64,000 nt of DNA from Aquilaria yunnanensis (lineage: Eukaryota > Streptophyta > Magnoliopsida > Malvales > Thymelaeaceae): NCBI GenBank assembly GCA_039654915.1, contig CM077594.1:86256893-86320892 (forward strand), read 5' to 3'. Each line of letters opens with the position of its first letter. Position 1 is the stretch's first letter. The notes beneath the pieces were generated by a model, which worked only from the letters and a program-made list of their open reading frames with translations, did not search any database and was not told the DNA's origin. Of this stretch, positions 34,313 to 45,240 are shown piece by piece. Made by a program: the position numbers and the translations under genes.

Positions 34313-36100
34313 ATGAAGATTTTTTGTCAAAGAAAAATGATGGCAAAAGAAAATGATTTTTTTATACTTATACCAAAGAAGACAGAAAAGAGATTAAACA
34401 TCTCTAGTATAAAAAAAATAATGAGAATTAAGAAGAATTTGAAACTCTTTGAATGGTTTATCCCAGCCATAATGTTGGATGAAGAAACTACATTAGATGT
34501 GTTAGAAGAAACTTGGTCTACATATAAGACTAAAGATAGAAAAGAAATTACATCTCCACATCCACCTAATACTATGATCATAATAGGAGAAGAAACGAAA
34601 ACATCTGCTTTACTCTTCAAAGCTTTCGATACAGAAGATCCTGAAATTGTGAAGAAACCTGTTAATAAGAAAGATCTCCAAAATATCATGAAATAGAATA
34701 ATTACACAAACCTTTACCTACAATCTATAGATAAACAAATGAATAGAATTGAAATATCTTTGGATAAACATAAATTTGGTCTCACAAAAGCTTCAGTTTT
34801 TAAACCAGAACTTTTGCCAGAAACAACAAAATCCCCAATAAGTTGATAGAATTACATCAAAGGATTGAATTACTGATTTAGCTAATCAAATAGCTAAATT
34901 GACAATCAAGTCTGAAGAACCCAAAGAGAATGTACATAAAAAAATAAAAGGGGCTTCAAATAAATGTTATTGGAGAAAGTCTAAATATCCAAGAATTAGT
35001 TTATTCTCATCACTTAGAACATGAAACTTTAGAATTAAATCATTTTCGTTCTGAAAATGGGAGAGGAGATCAAATTAGAAATACTTTAAGAGTTTGGAAT
35101 GTGCCTTATCTTTATGCTCCAACAAAACCATCTCCAGTAGACATAAGATGAAATAATTATTCTGAACCTTATACTTTTGTTAAATATAAAGAAGATTCAA
35201 TAGGAGAATGGAATATTGATGGTTTATCAGAATATCAAATAATAAATACTATCCAACATATGATTATGTTTTGAATAGCTACTAGAAAAATAATAGATAA
35301 TTCTGACCCAGACATAGTTGAAATGATCATAACTGGTTTTACAAGACAACTGATAAATTGGTGGGAAAAGTGTCTAACTGAACAAGGTAGACAAGAAATA
35401 AAAAAATGCAAGAAAAATACTTACAGTACAACATGAAAATCAATTAATCCAAACAAGTTAACCTGATGTTGTAAATACCTTGCTGTGTACTATTTATTCT
35501 TATTTTGTTGGTGATGCAGCAAGGAAAGAAAGTAAAAATGGCGAATTGTTGTTAAGTCTAAGATGTAGAACTTCATCAAATTTAGAATGGTTTAAAGATA
35601 CTTTCCTTACTAGAGTTTATGGAAGAGAATATTGTAGATTCTCTATTTGGAAAGAAAAATTCATATAAGGATTACCAAAACACTTTGGTCAACTAGTCAT
35701 GGATCAAATTAAAGAGAAAAACCAAAGTCATCCTAATTTAGAAAATTATACTTATGGTCATATCATAACAAAAATTAAAGAAGTTGGTTTAAAAATGTGT
35801 CATGAAATGAAGTGGCAAAAACATGTGAAAATAGAAAAATTAGCATGAAGAAAAAAAAAATTGGTAAATTCTGTTCTTAATTTGGTTATGACATTCCAAG
35901 GCCATATTTTGAATATGAGCCTAGAAAACGAAAGAAGCATAAATCCTATAGAAAACATAGGAGAAAAAACTTTGAAAGATTAAAAGAAAGACCAAGATCT
36001 TCTAAAAGATTTAGAAACAAAAAATCGATAAAGATCAAAGAGTTTGCTGGAAATGTGAAAAACCGGGACATTTTACCAATAAGTGCAGGACAAGATAAAA
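34313..36100 (+). pseudogene. Pararetrovirus 2 coat protein and zinc knuckle remnant
   Basis: Protein-like segments occur in shifting frames: EWNIDGLSEYQIINTI (about 35208), GFTRQLINWWEKCL (about 35335), and LRCRTSSNLEWFKDTFLTRVYGREYC then FSIWKEKF (35480-35668). A basic region (KHRRKNFERLKERPRSSKRF) and a zinc knuckle of the CWKCEKPGHFTNKC type follow near 36048-36085. This order is typical of caulimovirid coat domains. Stops and frameshifts interrupt it many times. Confidence 0.65.
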
Positions 36101-36104
36101 AATA

Positions 36105-36910
36105 AACTCTTTAGAAATAGATGAAGGTTTAAAAAAGAGTTTAATGCAAATCTTGTTGAATAGTGATAGTGAACCTGAAGAAGTCCAAGAAGAATTAACT
36201 TCTAAAAGTTCTGAAGAAGTAAATATAATTGGTCTTTCTGATAGTTCAGAATCTGAGTCTGAAAGTTATGGCTCAAATTGTGATTGTAATTCTTGTCAAT
36301 TACAAAACACATTTGATGGTCTATAGTTAAATGTGATTCAAGTTAATACCATTACTGAAGAAGATGGGAGAATTCTAGAAATTGCTAAACAAATTGATGA
36401 TATAGAATTAAAAAAAATTTTGTTTAATTACCTTGATAAAGTTGGTAAGCAAAAAAATCAAACAAATCAAAGTAGAAGAAATTTCAAAAAGAAAGTTAAT
36501 ATAAAAGAATTAACTAAACCTCCTGCCTACAGTTTAAATGAAATTTTAAAAAGGACAGACAAGGCATAGAAAAGTAAAAAAGAACCCACAATAGCAAAAT
36601 TGAAAAAAGAAATTTCAAAAATAAAAGTAGAAATAAAATCTCTCAAAAATAGAATTGAAATTTTAGAACTTCAAAATTTTGAGGGATACTCTCAAGATTT
36701 TTTTAGAAGATGAGTTAGTAACGAAAGACATAGAAGAATTTAAATTTAAGGCAAAACAAAAAGAAAAGGGAAAAAATGTTCCAGAAATAAGTCAAGAAAA
36801 TAAAGATTTAGAAATAGAATATTCCCAAGAAAAACCTTTACAAATTAATGAAGTCTATTCTATGTCGAATCAAATATTTACCAGTAGAATGACTTTATTA
36901 ATATAAAATC
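36105..36910 (+). pseudogene. Pararetrovirus 2 linker between coat and protease
   Basis: Short open stretches (36144-36326, 36333-36569, 36679-36906) encode an acidic Ser-rich part (LSDSSESESESYGSNCDC) and Lys-rich helical parts. They are consistent with the low-conservation linker after the zinc knuckle. No domain is recognised and the frame is broken twice. Confidence 0.45.
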
Positions 36911-36918
36911 AATTCAAA

Positions 36919-37350
36919 TTGATAAAAATGGTCATAGTAGATTCAAGTGCCGATAAGAACTGTATTAAAAAAGGAATTGTTCCTTACCAATATCTTGATA
37001 AGTCCTTTAGATCTATTACTACTGCCAATAAAGAAATCATACCAATAAGGTTTAAACTGACAAATGTTGATATGTGCAATGAAGACATCTGTATTAAACA
37101 ACATTTCACAATTTTAAATATGAACCAAGAAATAATTTTAGGAACTCCATTCTTAGTTGCAATCATGCCTTTTAAGGTAAGCATGAATGAAATTTCTACC
37201 AAAAAATTCAAAAAGAAGATTACTTTTGCGTTTACTGAATCACCTAGAAAATCATTACTAGAAGAACTCAGTATAGATTTAGGAAAAAAACATAATGTTC
37301 TTATGTATTTACAAGAAAACGTAAACACAAAAGTGTTAAAGAAAAATTAA
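36919..37350 (+). pseudogene. Pararetrovirus 2 aspartic protease remnant
   Basis: The frame contains IVDSSADKNCIKKGIVPYQYL, where the retropepsin D-T/S-G core has become DSSA: the Gly is replaced by Ala. HFTILNMNQEIILGTPFL follows, the usual ILG second motif. The stretch is 143 codons long, but its start is not at the domain edge. The altered active site argues against function. Confidence 0.6.
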
Positions 37351-37380
37351 AAGACCAAGAATTAAGACAAAAAAAAATAA

Positions 37381-37751
37381 CTTTTTAAGGAAGTTTTAGC
37401 TAATAAAGTTTGTGCTGATGTCCTCAATACTTTTTGGCAAAGAAAAAAACATATTGTGAATCTTCCTAATGAACTAGATTTTAATGAGAAAAACATTCCT
37501 ACAAAGTCTAGATCAATCCAAATGAATGAAGAATTATTGATCTACTACAGAAAAGAAATTCTTGCAATTGTTCTTTGTGTTATAAAATTTGAGGATGATC
37601 TCCTTAACAGGAAATTTTTAATTAAAGTTATTGTAAAGTAGCTAAAGATGTTTTGCTTAAAAATGTTAATAATTTAGCATCTAAACAAATTGTTACTTGA
37701 TTGCAGGTCATTTTATGTGCTTTTGATTTTGATATTGAGTATATTATAGGA
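37381..37751 (+). pseudogene. Pararetrovirus 2 RT/RNase H remnant with large internal deletion
   Basis: The first part (NIPTKSRSIQMNEELLIYYRKEI, 37489-37560) is the entry of a caulimovirid RT. The same frame then jumps directly into RNase H-like sequence (ILAIVLC, KFEDDLLNRKFLIKV). The palm, catalytic box and fingers are missing, a loss of most of RT. The junction is at a KEI tripeptide that in related viruses occurs at both places, suggesting deletion between short direct repeats. RNase H sequence continues to 37751, where the Tat element is inserted, and resumes after 44955. Confidence 0.65.
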
Positions 37752-38749
37752 GTGATGCCCGGCGGCATCCTTGTCAAATGATATGCTGGCCTGGAGGAGG
37801 GACTTTCGGTATGAAAGTGCCTGAAAACGCTCAGAAGAACAAAGGTTAGAGACTCCCTGGAATGTGTTTCCAGGGGAGGAGCCTCCAACACCCAAGTTAG
37901 TGTTTGTGAAAGCAGTTGTAAAGAACAGAGAGTGGGGGAATAGCCAGAATAATTCTGTCTTACCAAGGTCCTTCCTAAGTATTTATAAGAGGCCAAATGG
38001 AGGAGGCCGTTTGACACAGCCCGTTCAGATCATGACACATGTTCAGTTGGATGTGATCCGTTCTTTCGGAGATAGGTATCTCCAACTGGCCGTAGGCCGC
38101 TCTGGCCAGAGGGTAGGGCGTGGGCAAAGTCTCTGTGTCAGAGGCTCTTTAACCGTTTTTGTCATTTCTCTATAAGACCCTTTCAGGGAATGAGGCCCCT
38201 TCAGGATAAGAGACCCCTTCGGGGTATGAGACACCTTCGCGCCGAGGTTACCCCAGGTTTATTGGAAAAGGCCTTTCGGCAGAGAGGATCACCTTCGAGA
38301 GATGTTTTCCTCTATCGAGGATGGTGGATCTACTTTTCTGAGGTTGGTAGGTTCATAAATCCGAGGGTGGTGTAAAACACCTTTTCCTGAAGTCAATCAG
38401 GTCATTTTACCGAGGGTGGTATGTGAGCGTGCCCCGAGGTTAGGGCTAGGCTATCACTGATGGTGCTATCACCGAAGATGGTGTATCACCGAGGGCGGTG
38501 TATCACTGAGGACGGTGTATCGCCGAGGGTAGTGAGGGTCCCCTTTTCCCAAAGTTAGGCGTGCTAGGTCCCGAGGTTGGTAGTGTGCCAATTCGAGGGT
38601 GGTGATGAGCCTTTTCCCGGAGTCAGCTAATTGCCTCCTCGAGGATAGTGGGCGCCCCTCTCCTCGAAGTTGGTTGCACATATTTCCCGAGGGTGGTGCT
38701 CAACAAGCCAGTGGAGAGTCCTTTAAGGGTAATAGCCCTTTGGCTATCA
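37752..38749 (-). repeat. 3' LTR of the Tat element (998 bp)
   Basis: In plus orientation it begins TGATGCCCGGCGGCATCC and ends CCCTTTGGCTATCA, matching the right LTR from end to end. A minus-strand TATA box (TTATAAATAC, 37988-37979) lies inside. The segment about 38400-38560 is a run of short CGAGGGTGGTGTATCAC-type units. Confidence 0.85.
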
Positions 38750-38769
38750 CATGCCCCCCTCGAGAAGCC
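38750..38769 (-). other. Polypurine tract of the Tat element
   Basis: Minus-strand CTCGAGGGGGGCATG lies directly next to the 3' LTR, the position where plus-strand DNA synthesis is primed in LTR retrotransposons. Confidence 0.55.
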
Positions 38770-38934
38770 GAAGTTGTATCTTTGGCATTGTACGCCATGT
38801 AAATCTTACTTTTTTGGAAAGCAAATGATGGTCATGGCTAGTGGAGCTAGGTTGCCACCGAGGTTACCTTCTTTGGATTAAGCATCACTTTGGTCAACGA
38901 TGGTTCTTTTCCCCAAAGTAGTATCTTCGGTGTT

Positions 38935-39880
38935 CTCTTCCAAGGGTGGGGTAGAGCCCTTTCCCAAGGTTAGGCGCATTCTATTCCAAGGGTGGCGTAG
39001 AGATTCTTCCCAAGGTTAGTCATATTCTCTTCCGAGGGTGGTGTAGAGCCCTTTCCCAAGGTTGGTCATATTCTCTTCCGAGGGTGGTGTAAAGCTTTTT
39101 TCCCGAGGTTGCTATGGGCGATAGCCCTTTGGTTATCACTAAAGAAGTGAAGTTGTATCTTTGGGTCTTCCAGATTGCCCTTTAGCCAAAAATCTTCGTC
39201 TTTATGAGGTTGCATCCTTGGCACAGTCGTGCTACTTTTAGTAAAGGATTTACTAGTTTGGATGAAGTTACACCCTTGACTAATAAAGGCTACTTTAGGA
39301 AAAGATTCTTCTCTTTTGGAAAAGTTACACCTTCGACGTAAACATGTTTCTTCTAGCCAAGACTCTTTTCTTGGTGAAGTTACACCTTTGATAGAGATGT
39401 GTTACTTCAAACCAAGACTTTTACTTTGTGAAGTTACACCTTCAGTGTAGATGTGATACTTCAAGGCAAGATTCTTTGCTTGGTGAAGTTACATTTTCAG
39501 CAGAGACATGTTACTTCAAGCCAAAACTCTTTGCTTGGCGAAGTTACACCTTCGATATAAATTTGTTGCTTCAAGCCAAGACTTTCACTTGGCGAAGTTA
39601 CACCTTCGGCATAGATATGTTACTTTAAACCAAGACTTTTACTTGGAGAAGTTACACCTTCGGAATAAATGTGTTGCTTTAAGCCAAGACTCTTTCCTTG
39701 ACGAAGTTACACCTTTGGCGTAGATGTGTTACTTCAAGCCAAGACTTTTTCCTTGGTGAAGTTACACCTTCAGTATAAATGTGTTGCTTCAAGCCAAGAC
39801 TCTTTCCTTGGCAAAGTTACACCTTCGGTGGAGACATGTTACTTCAAGCCAAGACTTTCACTTGGCGAAGTTTGGATCTT
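38935..39880. repeat. Two adjoining minisatellites (about 46-bp and about 55-bp units) where integrase should be
   Basis: At about 38935-39105 there are three and a half units of about 46 bp (AGGGTGGTGTAGAGCCCTTTC-like). From about 39145 to 39880 there are about 13 units of 54-59 bp with the core GAAGTTACACCTTCGG and a second core CTTCAAGCCAAGACT; the last ten are spaced a steady 54-55 bp. A 55-bp unit is not a multiple of three and both strands contain stops, so the array is not protein-coding. It lies between RNase H and the 3' LTR in the minus-strand element. Confidence 0.8.
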
Positions 39881-40298
39881 TGGCCCCGTTATCCCCCGTC
39901 ATCTGTCGGACCACCAGTTGATAATCACTATGGGCTTTTAGATTGCTCACACCAACTCTTTTTGCTAGTTGCCAGCCTACTATGAGGGCTTTGTACTTGG
40001 CAACATTATTAGTGACGTTAAAATCAAATTTGATGGACTTTGAAGCTTCCATTCCTTCGGGACCTCGGAGAACTACTCCGGCTCCTTGATGTTCAGAACC
40101 GGAGGCACCATCGACGAAGAGTGCCCACTCAGGTTCATCGGCGCCGAGGTCCCCTGTGGTATCTTCGGTTTTTGGTACTTCGACAATGAAATCTGCCAAT
40201 GCTTGGGCCTTGATTGCCCTTCTCGACTCATAGGAGATGTATTCACCGAGCTCGATGCACCATTTTGACAATCTTCCAGAGTGGTCTACCTTCCTCAT
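39858..40298 (-). pseudogene. Tat element RNase H fragment
   Basis: The 146-codon frame includes ALFVDGASGSEHQGAGVVL (first Asp), FNVTNNVAKYKALIVGW and KAHSDYQLVVRQMTGD (Asp of the SDxQLV motif). In Ty3/gypsy RNase H the middle motif normally reads NNEAEYEAL; here the catalytic Glu position is Lys (AKY), so the enzyme is probably dead. The end of the frame runs into the minisatellite array. Confidence 0.7.
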
Positions 40299-40460
40299 GA
40301 CATCTCTAAGAGGTAGGTTACTTCAAACAATGATAAGATATCCTTGGAAGTAAGGTCGCAGCCTTCTGCTTGACAATACTAAAGCATAGATCATTTTTTG
40401 TAAAAGAGGGTACCTAACTTCGGGACCATGTAGGGACTTGCTCACATAATATACTGGCCA

Positions 40461-41380
40461 CTATTTTCCTACCCCTTCCCTCGTAAGCACCGAACTTACA
40501 GCCTTTTCAGTAACGGCGTGGTAGAGGATGAGAGGTTCTCCTTCCAGCGGTTGCCGAAGTGTTATCAAGTGAGTTAGGTAGCTCTTGAGTTCATCCCAGG
40601 CCTTTTGGCAGTCTTTGTTCCAAGGGTGTTCCTCAAAACCAAAGTTACCCCCATTCTGTGCTGCTTTGGTGAGCACCTTGAAGAATGGTCGGCATCGATC
40701 CCCGTACCTAGAGATGAACCTACTGAAGGATGTGATTCTCCCGGAAAGTCTTTGCATATCTTTAGTTATAGTAGGAGTTTGGAATCCTAGCAGCTCCTTA
40801 ACCTTTTCTGGGTTGGCGTTGATATCTCTTTCAGATACCATAAACCCAAGGAATTTGCTAGTCATTACCCCGAACACACACTTCTCGGGGTTAAGACGAA
40901 TTCCGTGTGCCCGAAGTTGGTGGAAAGTTTCCTCCAAGTTTGCGATATGACTAGTAGACTGTTTGCTATTGACCATCATATCGTCAACATATACTTCCAT
41001 ATTCCTCCCAATTTGGGAGCTGAATACCTTGTTCATCAGCCTTTGGTACGTTGTTCTCGTGTTTTTAATGCCGAAGGACATTCTCACATAGCAGTAGGTA
41101 CTAACTTCGGTGATGAAAGCGGTTTTTTCCTCATATTCGGGATTTATCCAAATTTAGTGATACCCACTAAAGTCATCAAGGAAGTTAAGCAAACCATATT
41201 CGGCAGTGGAGTCTACCAATTGGTCTATTTGCAGCAGAGGGCAGGAGTCCTTCGGGCAGATGTCATTTATGTTAGGGAAATTGATGCACATTCGGAGTTT
41301 ATCACTCCCTTCCTTGGTGGAAACGACGAGTTGCTAAGCCATTCGGGGTAGTTGACCTCCCTTATTATGCCCGCCTCTAT
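40461..41380 (-). pseudogene. Tat element reverse transcriptase
   Basis: The intact part 41087-40461 contains MSFGIKNTRTTYQRLMNKVF, the catalytic box VYVDDMMVNSK, GIRLNPEKCVFGV and KFLGFMVSERDI: palm and thumb of a Ty3/gypsy RT. The preceding palm segment (41380-41090) is readable only with frame changes, including a stop before the FLDDFSGYHQIWINP region. It would convert element RNA to DNA. Upstream it joins the protease segment. Confidence 0.75.
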
Positions 41381-42318
41381 TAATCGTTGGACTTTGGTTT
41401 AACAAAGTTGTTCTTATGCGCCGAAAGGTTACGTTTTTTCTGCCGAATAGGCTTTACCTCCGGACATACTTTAAGACAATGTTGGATTATACCAAAGTCT
41501 ACCCCGGGTATATCACTCGGAGAATAAGCAAACAGATCTTTGTTTATTAATAGGAGGGATACAAGCTTCTCCTTGTCACCTTCAACATGTTCTTTCCCTA
41601 CTCGAGTACTTCGGCCTGGGACAAGCTCTACATCCTCTGTTTCTATTTTTTCGGAGTCATTCTTCTCTCCTCGTATTGCCTCTTTGCTGAGTATGCTCTT
41701 TTCTACCGAGGTCTGTACGTGAACTTTCATTGGACTCTTCCTTGCCTTCACGAAGACTTTCCTTACTTCAACTTGATCAATGAATATCTCCGCGTTTCCT
41801 TCCTTTGTGCCGAAGATGACCGTCAGGTACTTCACATCTGGGCGAATGTGAAGATTTCTTTGTGTCTGCCTTTTGAGGATGGTGTTGTATGAAGAAGGGA
41901 CATCTATGACGATGAACCTCATCATTGTGGAGCCAAAGAGCTCTTTTTTGTTCTGAACCGAAGTTCCTCTTAACATCAAGGGAAGGTTGATCCACCCGAG
42001 TACAGGGAGTTCGGATGGACCAACTCCAAAAATAGGGGAGGTAACAGGTTTGAGATCGCCTTTTGAGATGCCCAAGTTCGGCAGGAGGTGTGAGAACAGC
42101 ACGTCAGCATTGGAGCCATCATCGATGAGCACTCTTTTGATGTCCCAACTCCTTATCCTTGCTATGATTAGAAGAGGGTCGTCATGAGGGAATTTCATGG
42201 TAGACCCATCTTTCCGAACGAGCTTGTTTGATGGGTTCCCGAACTCCATCATCAAGATTTCTTGAACTTTCCTTTTCCTCTCGGCCGAGGGTATCCAAGT
42301 GGTGATTGTTTGGATCAC
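41380..42318 (-). pseudogene. Tat element protease and start of RT
   Basis: The 312-codon open stretch includes RVLIDDGSNADVLFSHLL, the aspartic-protease core in which the usual D-S-G reads D-D-G. It continues through a linker to LLINKDLFAYSPSDIPGVDF and VCPEVKPIRQKKRNLS, the conserved entry to RT in gypsy elements. It ends in frame-shifted sequence at 41380. The codon at its 5' end is not necessarily a start, because the element is translated as a polyprotein. Confidence 0.7.
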
Positions 42319-43330
42319 TCCAATCGGAGGTGGTGGATGCTTTTTGGGACTTCAATTCCGACGCGGTCGAAATCGTAGTTCTCATCTTCTCCTTTCCTCT
42401 CTTCTTCCCTTCTTCCTTTTGGGAAGGGCATACGCAAGTAGCACCAAAGTTGTCCATGCTTGATCAAAGACTCAATGTACTTTCTCAGCTGGAAGCAATC
42501 CTCAGTATGATGCCCATGATCCCTATGGAACTGGCAGAACTTCTTCATGTTCTTTTTGTTGTCTGAGGTCATGACCTTCGGACGTTAGATCGGGTTCCCT
42601 TGCCTTTCCATGGCTATCAGTATGTTCATTCTTGAGGTGTTCAAGAGAGTGAACAACTTTGGTTTCTTCCCCCTCTATTTCCGAGGTCTTCCCCTGCTTT
42701 TGGTTGGGTACCGAGGTTGGTGACTTTTACCTTCAGAGTGATGGTGATCAGACTTTGGCCTTCCCATCCCTAGCTCTTCGGCTGTCATATGTTGCTCTGC
42801 CATTCGGTAGAATTCCTCAAGGGTGTCAAGGGGATCTTTGGAGAACTCATAAAAGAGTTGTGAATCTCTCCAAAGTCCCCTGATTATGGCGAGGATGCAG
42901 ATTTCGGGGGGGAAGTTGGGCACACTCAGAGCCTCTCGATTGAACCTTTCGACATAGTCCCGAATGGTCTTCCCATTTTTTTGGGCTATGTCAAACATTT
43001 GGACGGGTATCTTCGTCGTCGGTCTACTACCAATGAACTATTGGGTAAATACGGTGGATAACTCCTAGAAGCCCATTATGGTTCTGGGAGCCAGGAAGTT
43101 ATACCACACAGTTGCCGGCTCTGAAATGGTGACTTCGAAGCACTTGCAGAGGGTGGTGTCATCAGCACCATACTGCACCTATATTTCGTTAGGTAAGCTT
43201 GGGAGTCGCTGTGCCCATCATATGTTCCCAAGTGTGGTGCCCGGAAGTCACTTGGCATAGGTGCCTCTACCATTGAACGGATGAAAGGTGACTCTTCTCC
43301 GGTGAAGGACTCCGTCAACCTTGACTAAAC
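42315..43330 (-). pseudogene. Tat element gag
   Basis: Three broken frames are consistent with gag. 43318-43076 contains FRAPHLGTYDGHSDSQAYL. 42998-42675 contains KTIRDYVERFNREALSVPNF, then FSKDPLDTLEEFYRMAEQHM. 42572-42315 contains CQFHRDHGHHTEDCFQLRKYIE, the zinc-knuckle-like end typical of Tat gag. The parts are separated by stops or frameshifts. Gag would form the virus-like particle. Confidence 0.7.
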
Positions 43331-43910
43331 AGGTTTTCGAGAAACCTGCTTTTCCACCTTGTCCAACCTTTCCAGGATCCTTTCCATGAGGATGGTAGTG
43401 GTGTCTTCTCCTCATTGCCTAGTAGTCACCGGCAACAGATAGTGACGTCTTCTTTTCGAAGAGTAACTTCATCGGCGGGGGGATTGGGACTTCCCCTCTA
43501 GAGATGGACTTCGCCGGCAGGAAGTTCTGGGCTCTTTTAACACCATTTCTCCAGCACAACGTCTTCTGGGAAATATGTTCTCCGTTGAGGACTTATCGTG
43601 AAAACCCTCACTCCCAAAACTCCGGTGAGGTGATTTAGGACTTCTTTCCCAACGGGTAGTTGGAGAAGAAGCCCTTCTCCCCAAGGGTGGTTGAGACCAC
43701 ATTCGGTCAACTTGTAGGGTCATTTCGGCCACAACGGGGCACTGAAAATCCCTCAGAAAGCTCATCATGACCATCAGAGGATGTTTGTCCTTAGGCAATG
43801 AAGTCCCTACGGCAGGCTGTTCAGTCACTATTTGAGTTTCCGGCGCAGACGAGGACTTCGGGAATCCTTTGTCCTTAGAACATTGGGTCTCAACGATAGC
43901 GACCTGAGAA

Positions 43911-43934
43911 TGGGCTCCCATAGAAGGTGCCAAA
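43911..43934 (-). other. Primer-binding site of the Tat element
   Basis: Directly after the 5' LTR (minus sense) lies TTTGGCACCTTCTATGGGAG. From memory, Tat elements carry a TGGCGCC(G/T)TCTGTGGG-like site here; this is a mutated form. It sets the element's orientation independently of the ORFs. Confidence 0.5.
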
Positions 43935-44950
43935 TGATGCCCGACGGCATCCTCGTCGAATGACATGCTGGCCTAGAGGAAGGACTTCTAGTATGAGAGT
44001 GCTTGAAATGCTCAGAAGAATAAATGTTAGAGACTCCCCGGAATGTGTTTCCGGGGGAGAAGCTTTTAACGCCCAAGTCAGTATTTGTGAAAGCAGTTGT
44101 AAAGAATAGAGAGTGGGGGAAAAGCCAGAATAATTCTGTCTTACCAAAGTCCTTCCTAAGTATTTATAGGAGGCCAAAAGGATTAGGCCATTTGACACAG
44201 CCCGTTCAGATCATGACACGTGTTCGGTTGGATGTGATTCGTTCCTTCGGAGATACGTATCTCCAGCTGGCCATAGGCCGTTCTGGCCAGAGGGCAGGGA
44301 TGTGTGCGAGGTCTCTATGTCAAAGGCTCATTAACCGTTTTTGTTGCTTTTCCATAAGAACCCTTCAGGGAACGAGGCCCCTTTGGGATAAGAGACCCAT
44401 TCGGGGTATGAGACACCTTCACGCCGAGGTTACCCCAAGGTTATTAGAAAAGGCCCTTCGGCAGAGAGGATCACCTTCGGGAAATGTTCTCCTCTGCCGA
44501 GGATGGTGGATCTACTTTTCCGAGGTTGGTAGGTTCGTAAATCCAAAGGTGGTGTAAAACACCTTTTCTTGAAATTGGTCAGGTCATCTTACCAAGGGTG
44601 GTGTGTGAGCGTGCCCTGAGGTTGGGGCTAGGCTATCACCGAGGGCGGTGTATCCTCGAGGGCGGTGTATCACCGAGGGTGGTGTATCGCCGATGGTGGT
44701 GTATCACCGAAGATGGTGTATCACCGAGGGTGGTGAGGGTCCCATTTTCCCGAAGTTAGGCGTGCTAGGTCCCGAGGTTGGTAGTGTGCCAATCCGAGGG
44801 TGGCGAGGAACCTTTTCCCGGAGTCGGCTAATTGCTTTCCCGAGGATAGTGGGCGCCCCTCGCCCAGAAGTTGGTCGCACGTATTTCCTGAGGATGGTGC
44901 TCAACAAGCTAGTGGAGAGTCCTTTAAGGGTAATAGCCCTTTGGCTATCA
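43935..44950 (-). repeat. 5' LTR of the Tat element (1016 bp)
   Basis: It begins TGATGCCCGACGGCATCC and ends CCCTTTGGCTATCA in plus orientation, aligning along its length with the left LTR, with scattered substitutions visible. It is 18 bp longer, near one extra unit of the short CGAGGGTGGTGTATCAC-type repeat at about 44637-44730. The minus-strand TATA box is at 44167-44158. Confidence 0.85.
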
Positions 44951-45240
44951 AGAAGAAACCAATTCTCTACTTGATTTATTGACAAGATAATTTTTGTAGA
45001 GGGAAAAAGATGACAAAGAATTTGAACAAAAAAAAATAACTATTCTCTATCAAGAATCCAAGGAAGATATGATGGAAATAAAAATTTGTCTGTAAATGGA
45101 CACAAAATTAACCAGAGCATTTTTTAGCACAGATTCATTTCCAGTTGAAAAATTTTGAAAGATGAGGAAATCCCTCCAAAAAATTAATTCAAAAAAATTA
45201 AAATATGATGGAGAACCCTCCAAGAAATAAGATTTTGGGT

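Larger units (their letters stand above)
37752..44950 (-). mobile_element. Tat-type Ty3/gypsy retrotransposon lacking a visible integrase, nested in pararetrovirus 2
   Basis: Two LTRs (37752-38749 and 43935-44950), TG...CA ends in minus sense, and flanks AGGAG (37747-37751) and AGAAG (44951-44955) give a target duplication with one mismatch. Reading on the minus strand from right to left: primer site, gag, protease, RT, RNase H, then repeats and a polypurine tract. Primer site and gag resemble the Tat lineage by memory. No integrase (HHCC or DDE motif) is found between RNase H and the 3' LTR; minisatellite repeats occupy that place. ORFs are broken by stops and frameshifts. Confidence 0.85.

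Noticed and set aside
38935..39880. CRISPR-like regular repeats
   Set aside because: Units are directly adjacent and degenerate with no unique spacers; this is a eukaryotic minisatellite.
39428..39985. Four overlapping + strand ORFs of 66-71 codons with repeated LASSQDF/LHLRYK-like peptides
   Set aside because: They are translations of the 55-bp minisatellite in the antisense direction of the element, not genes.
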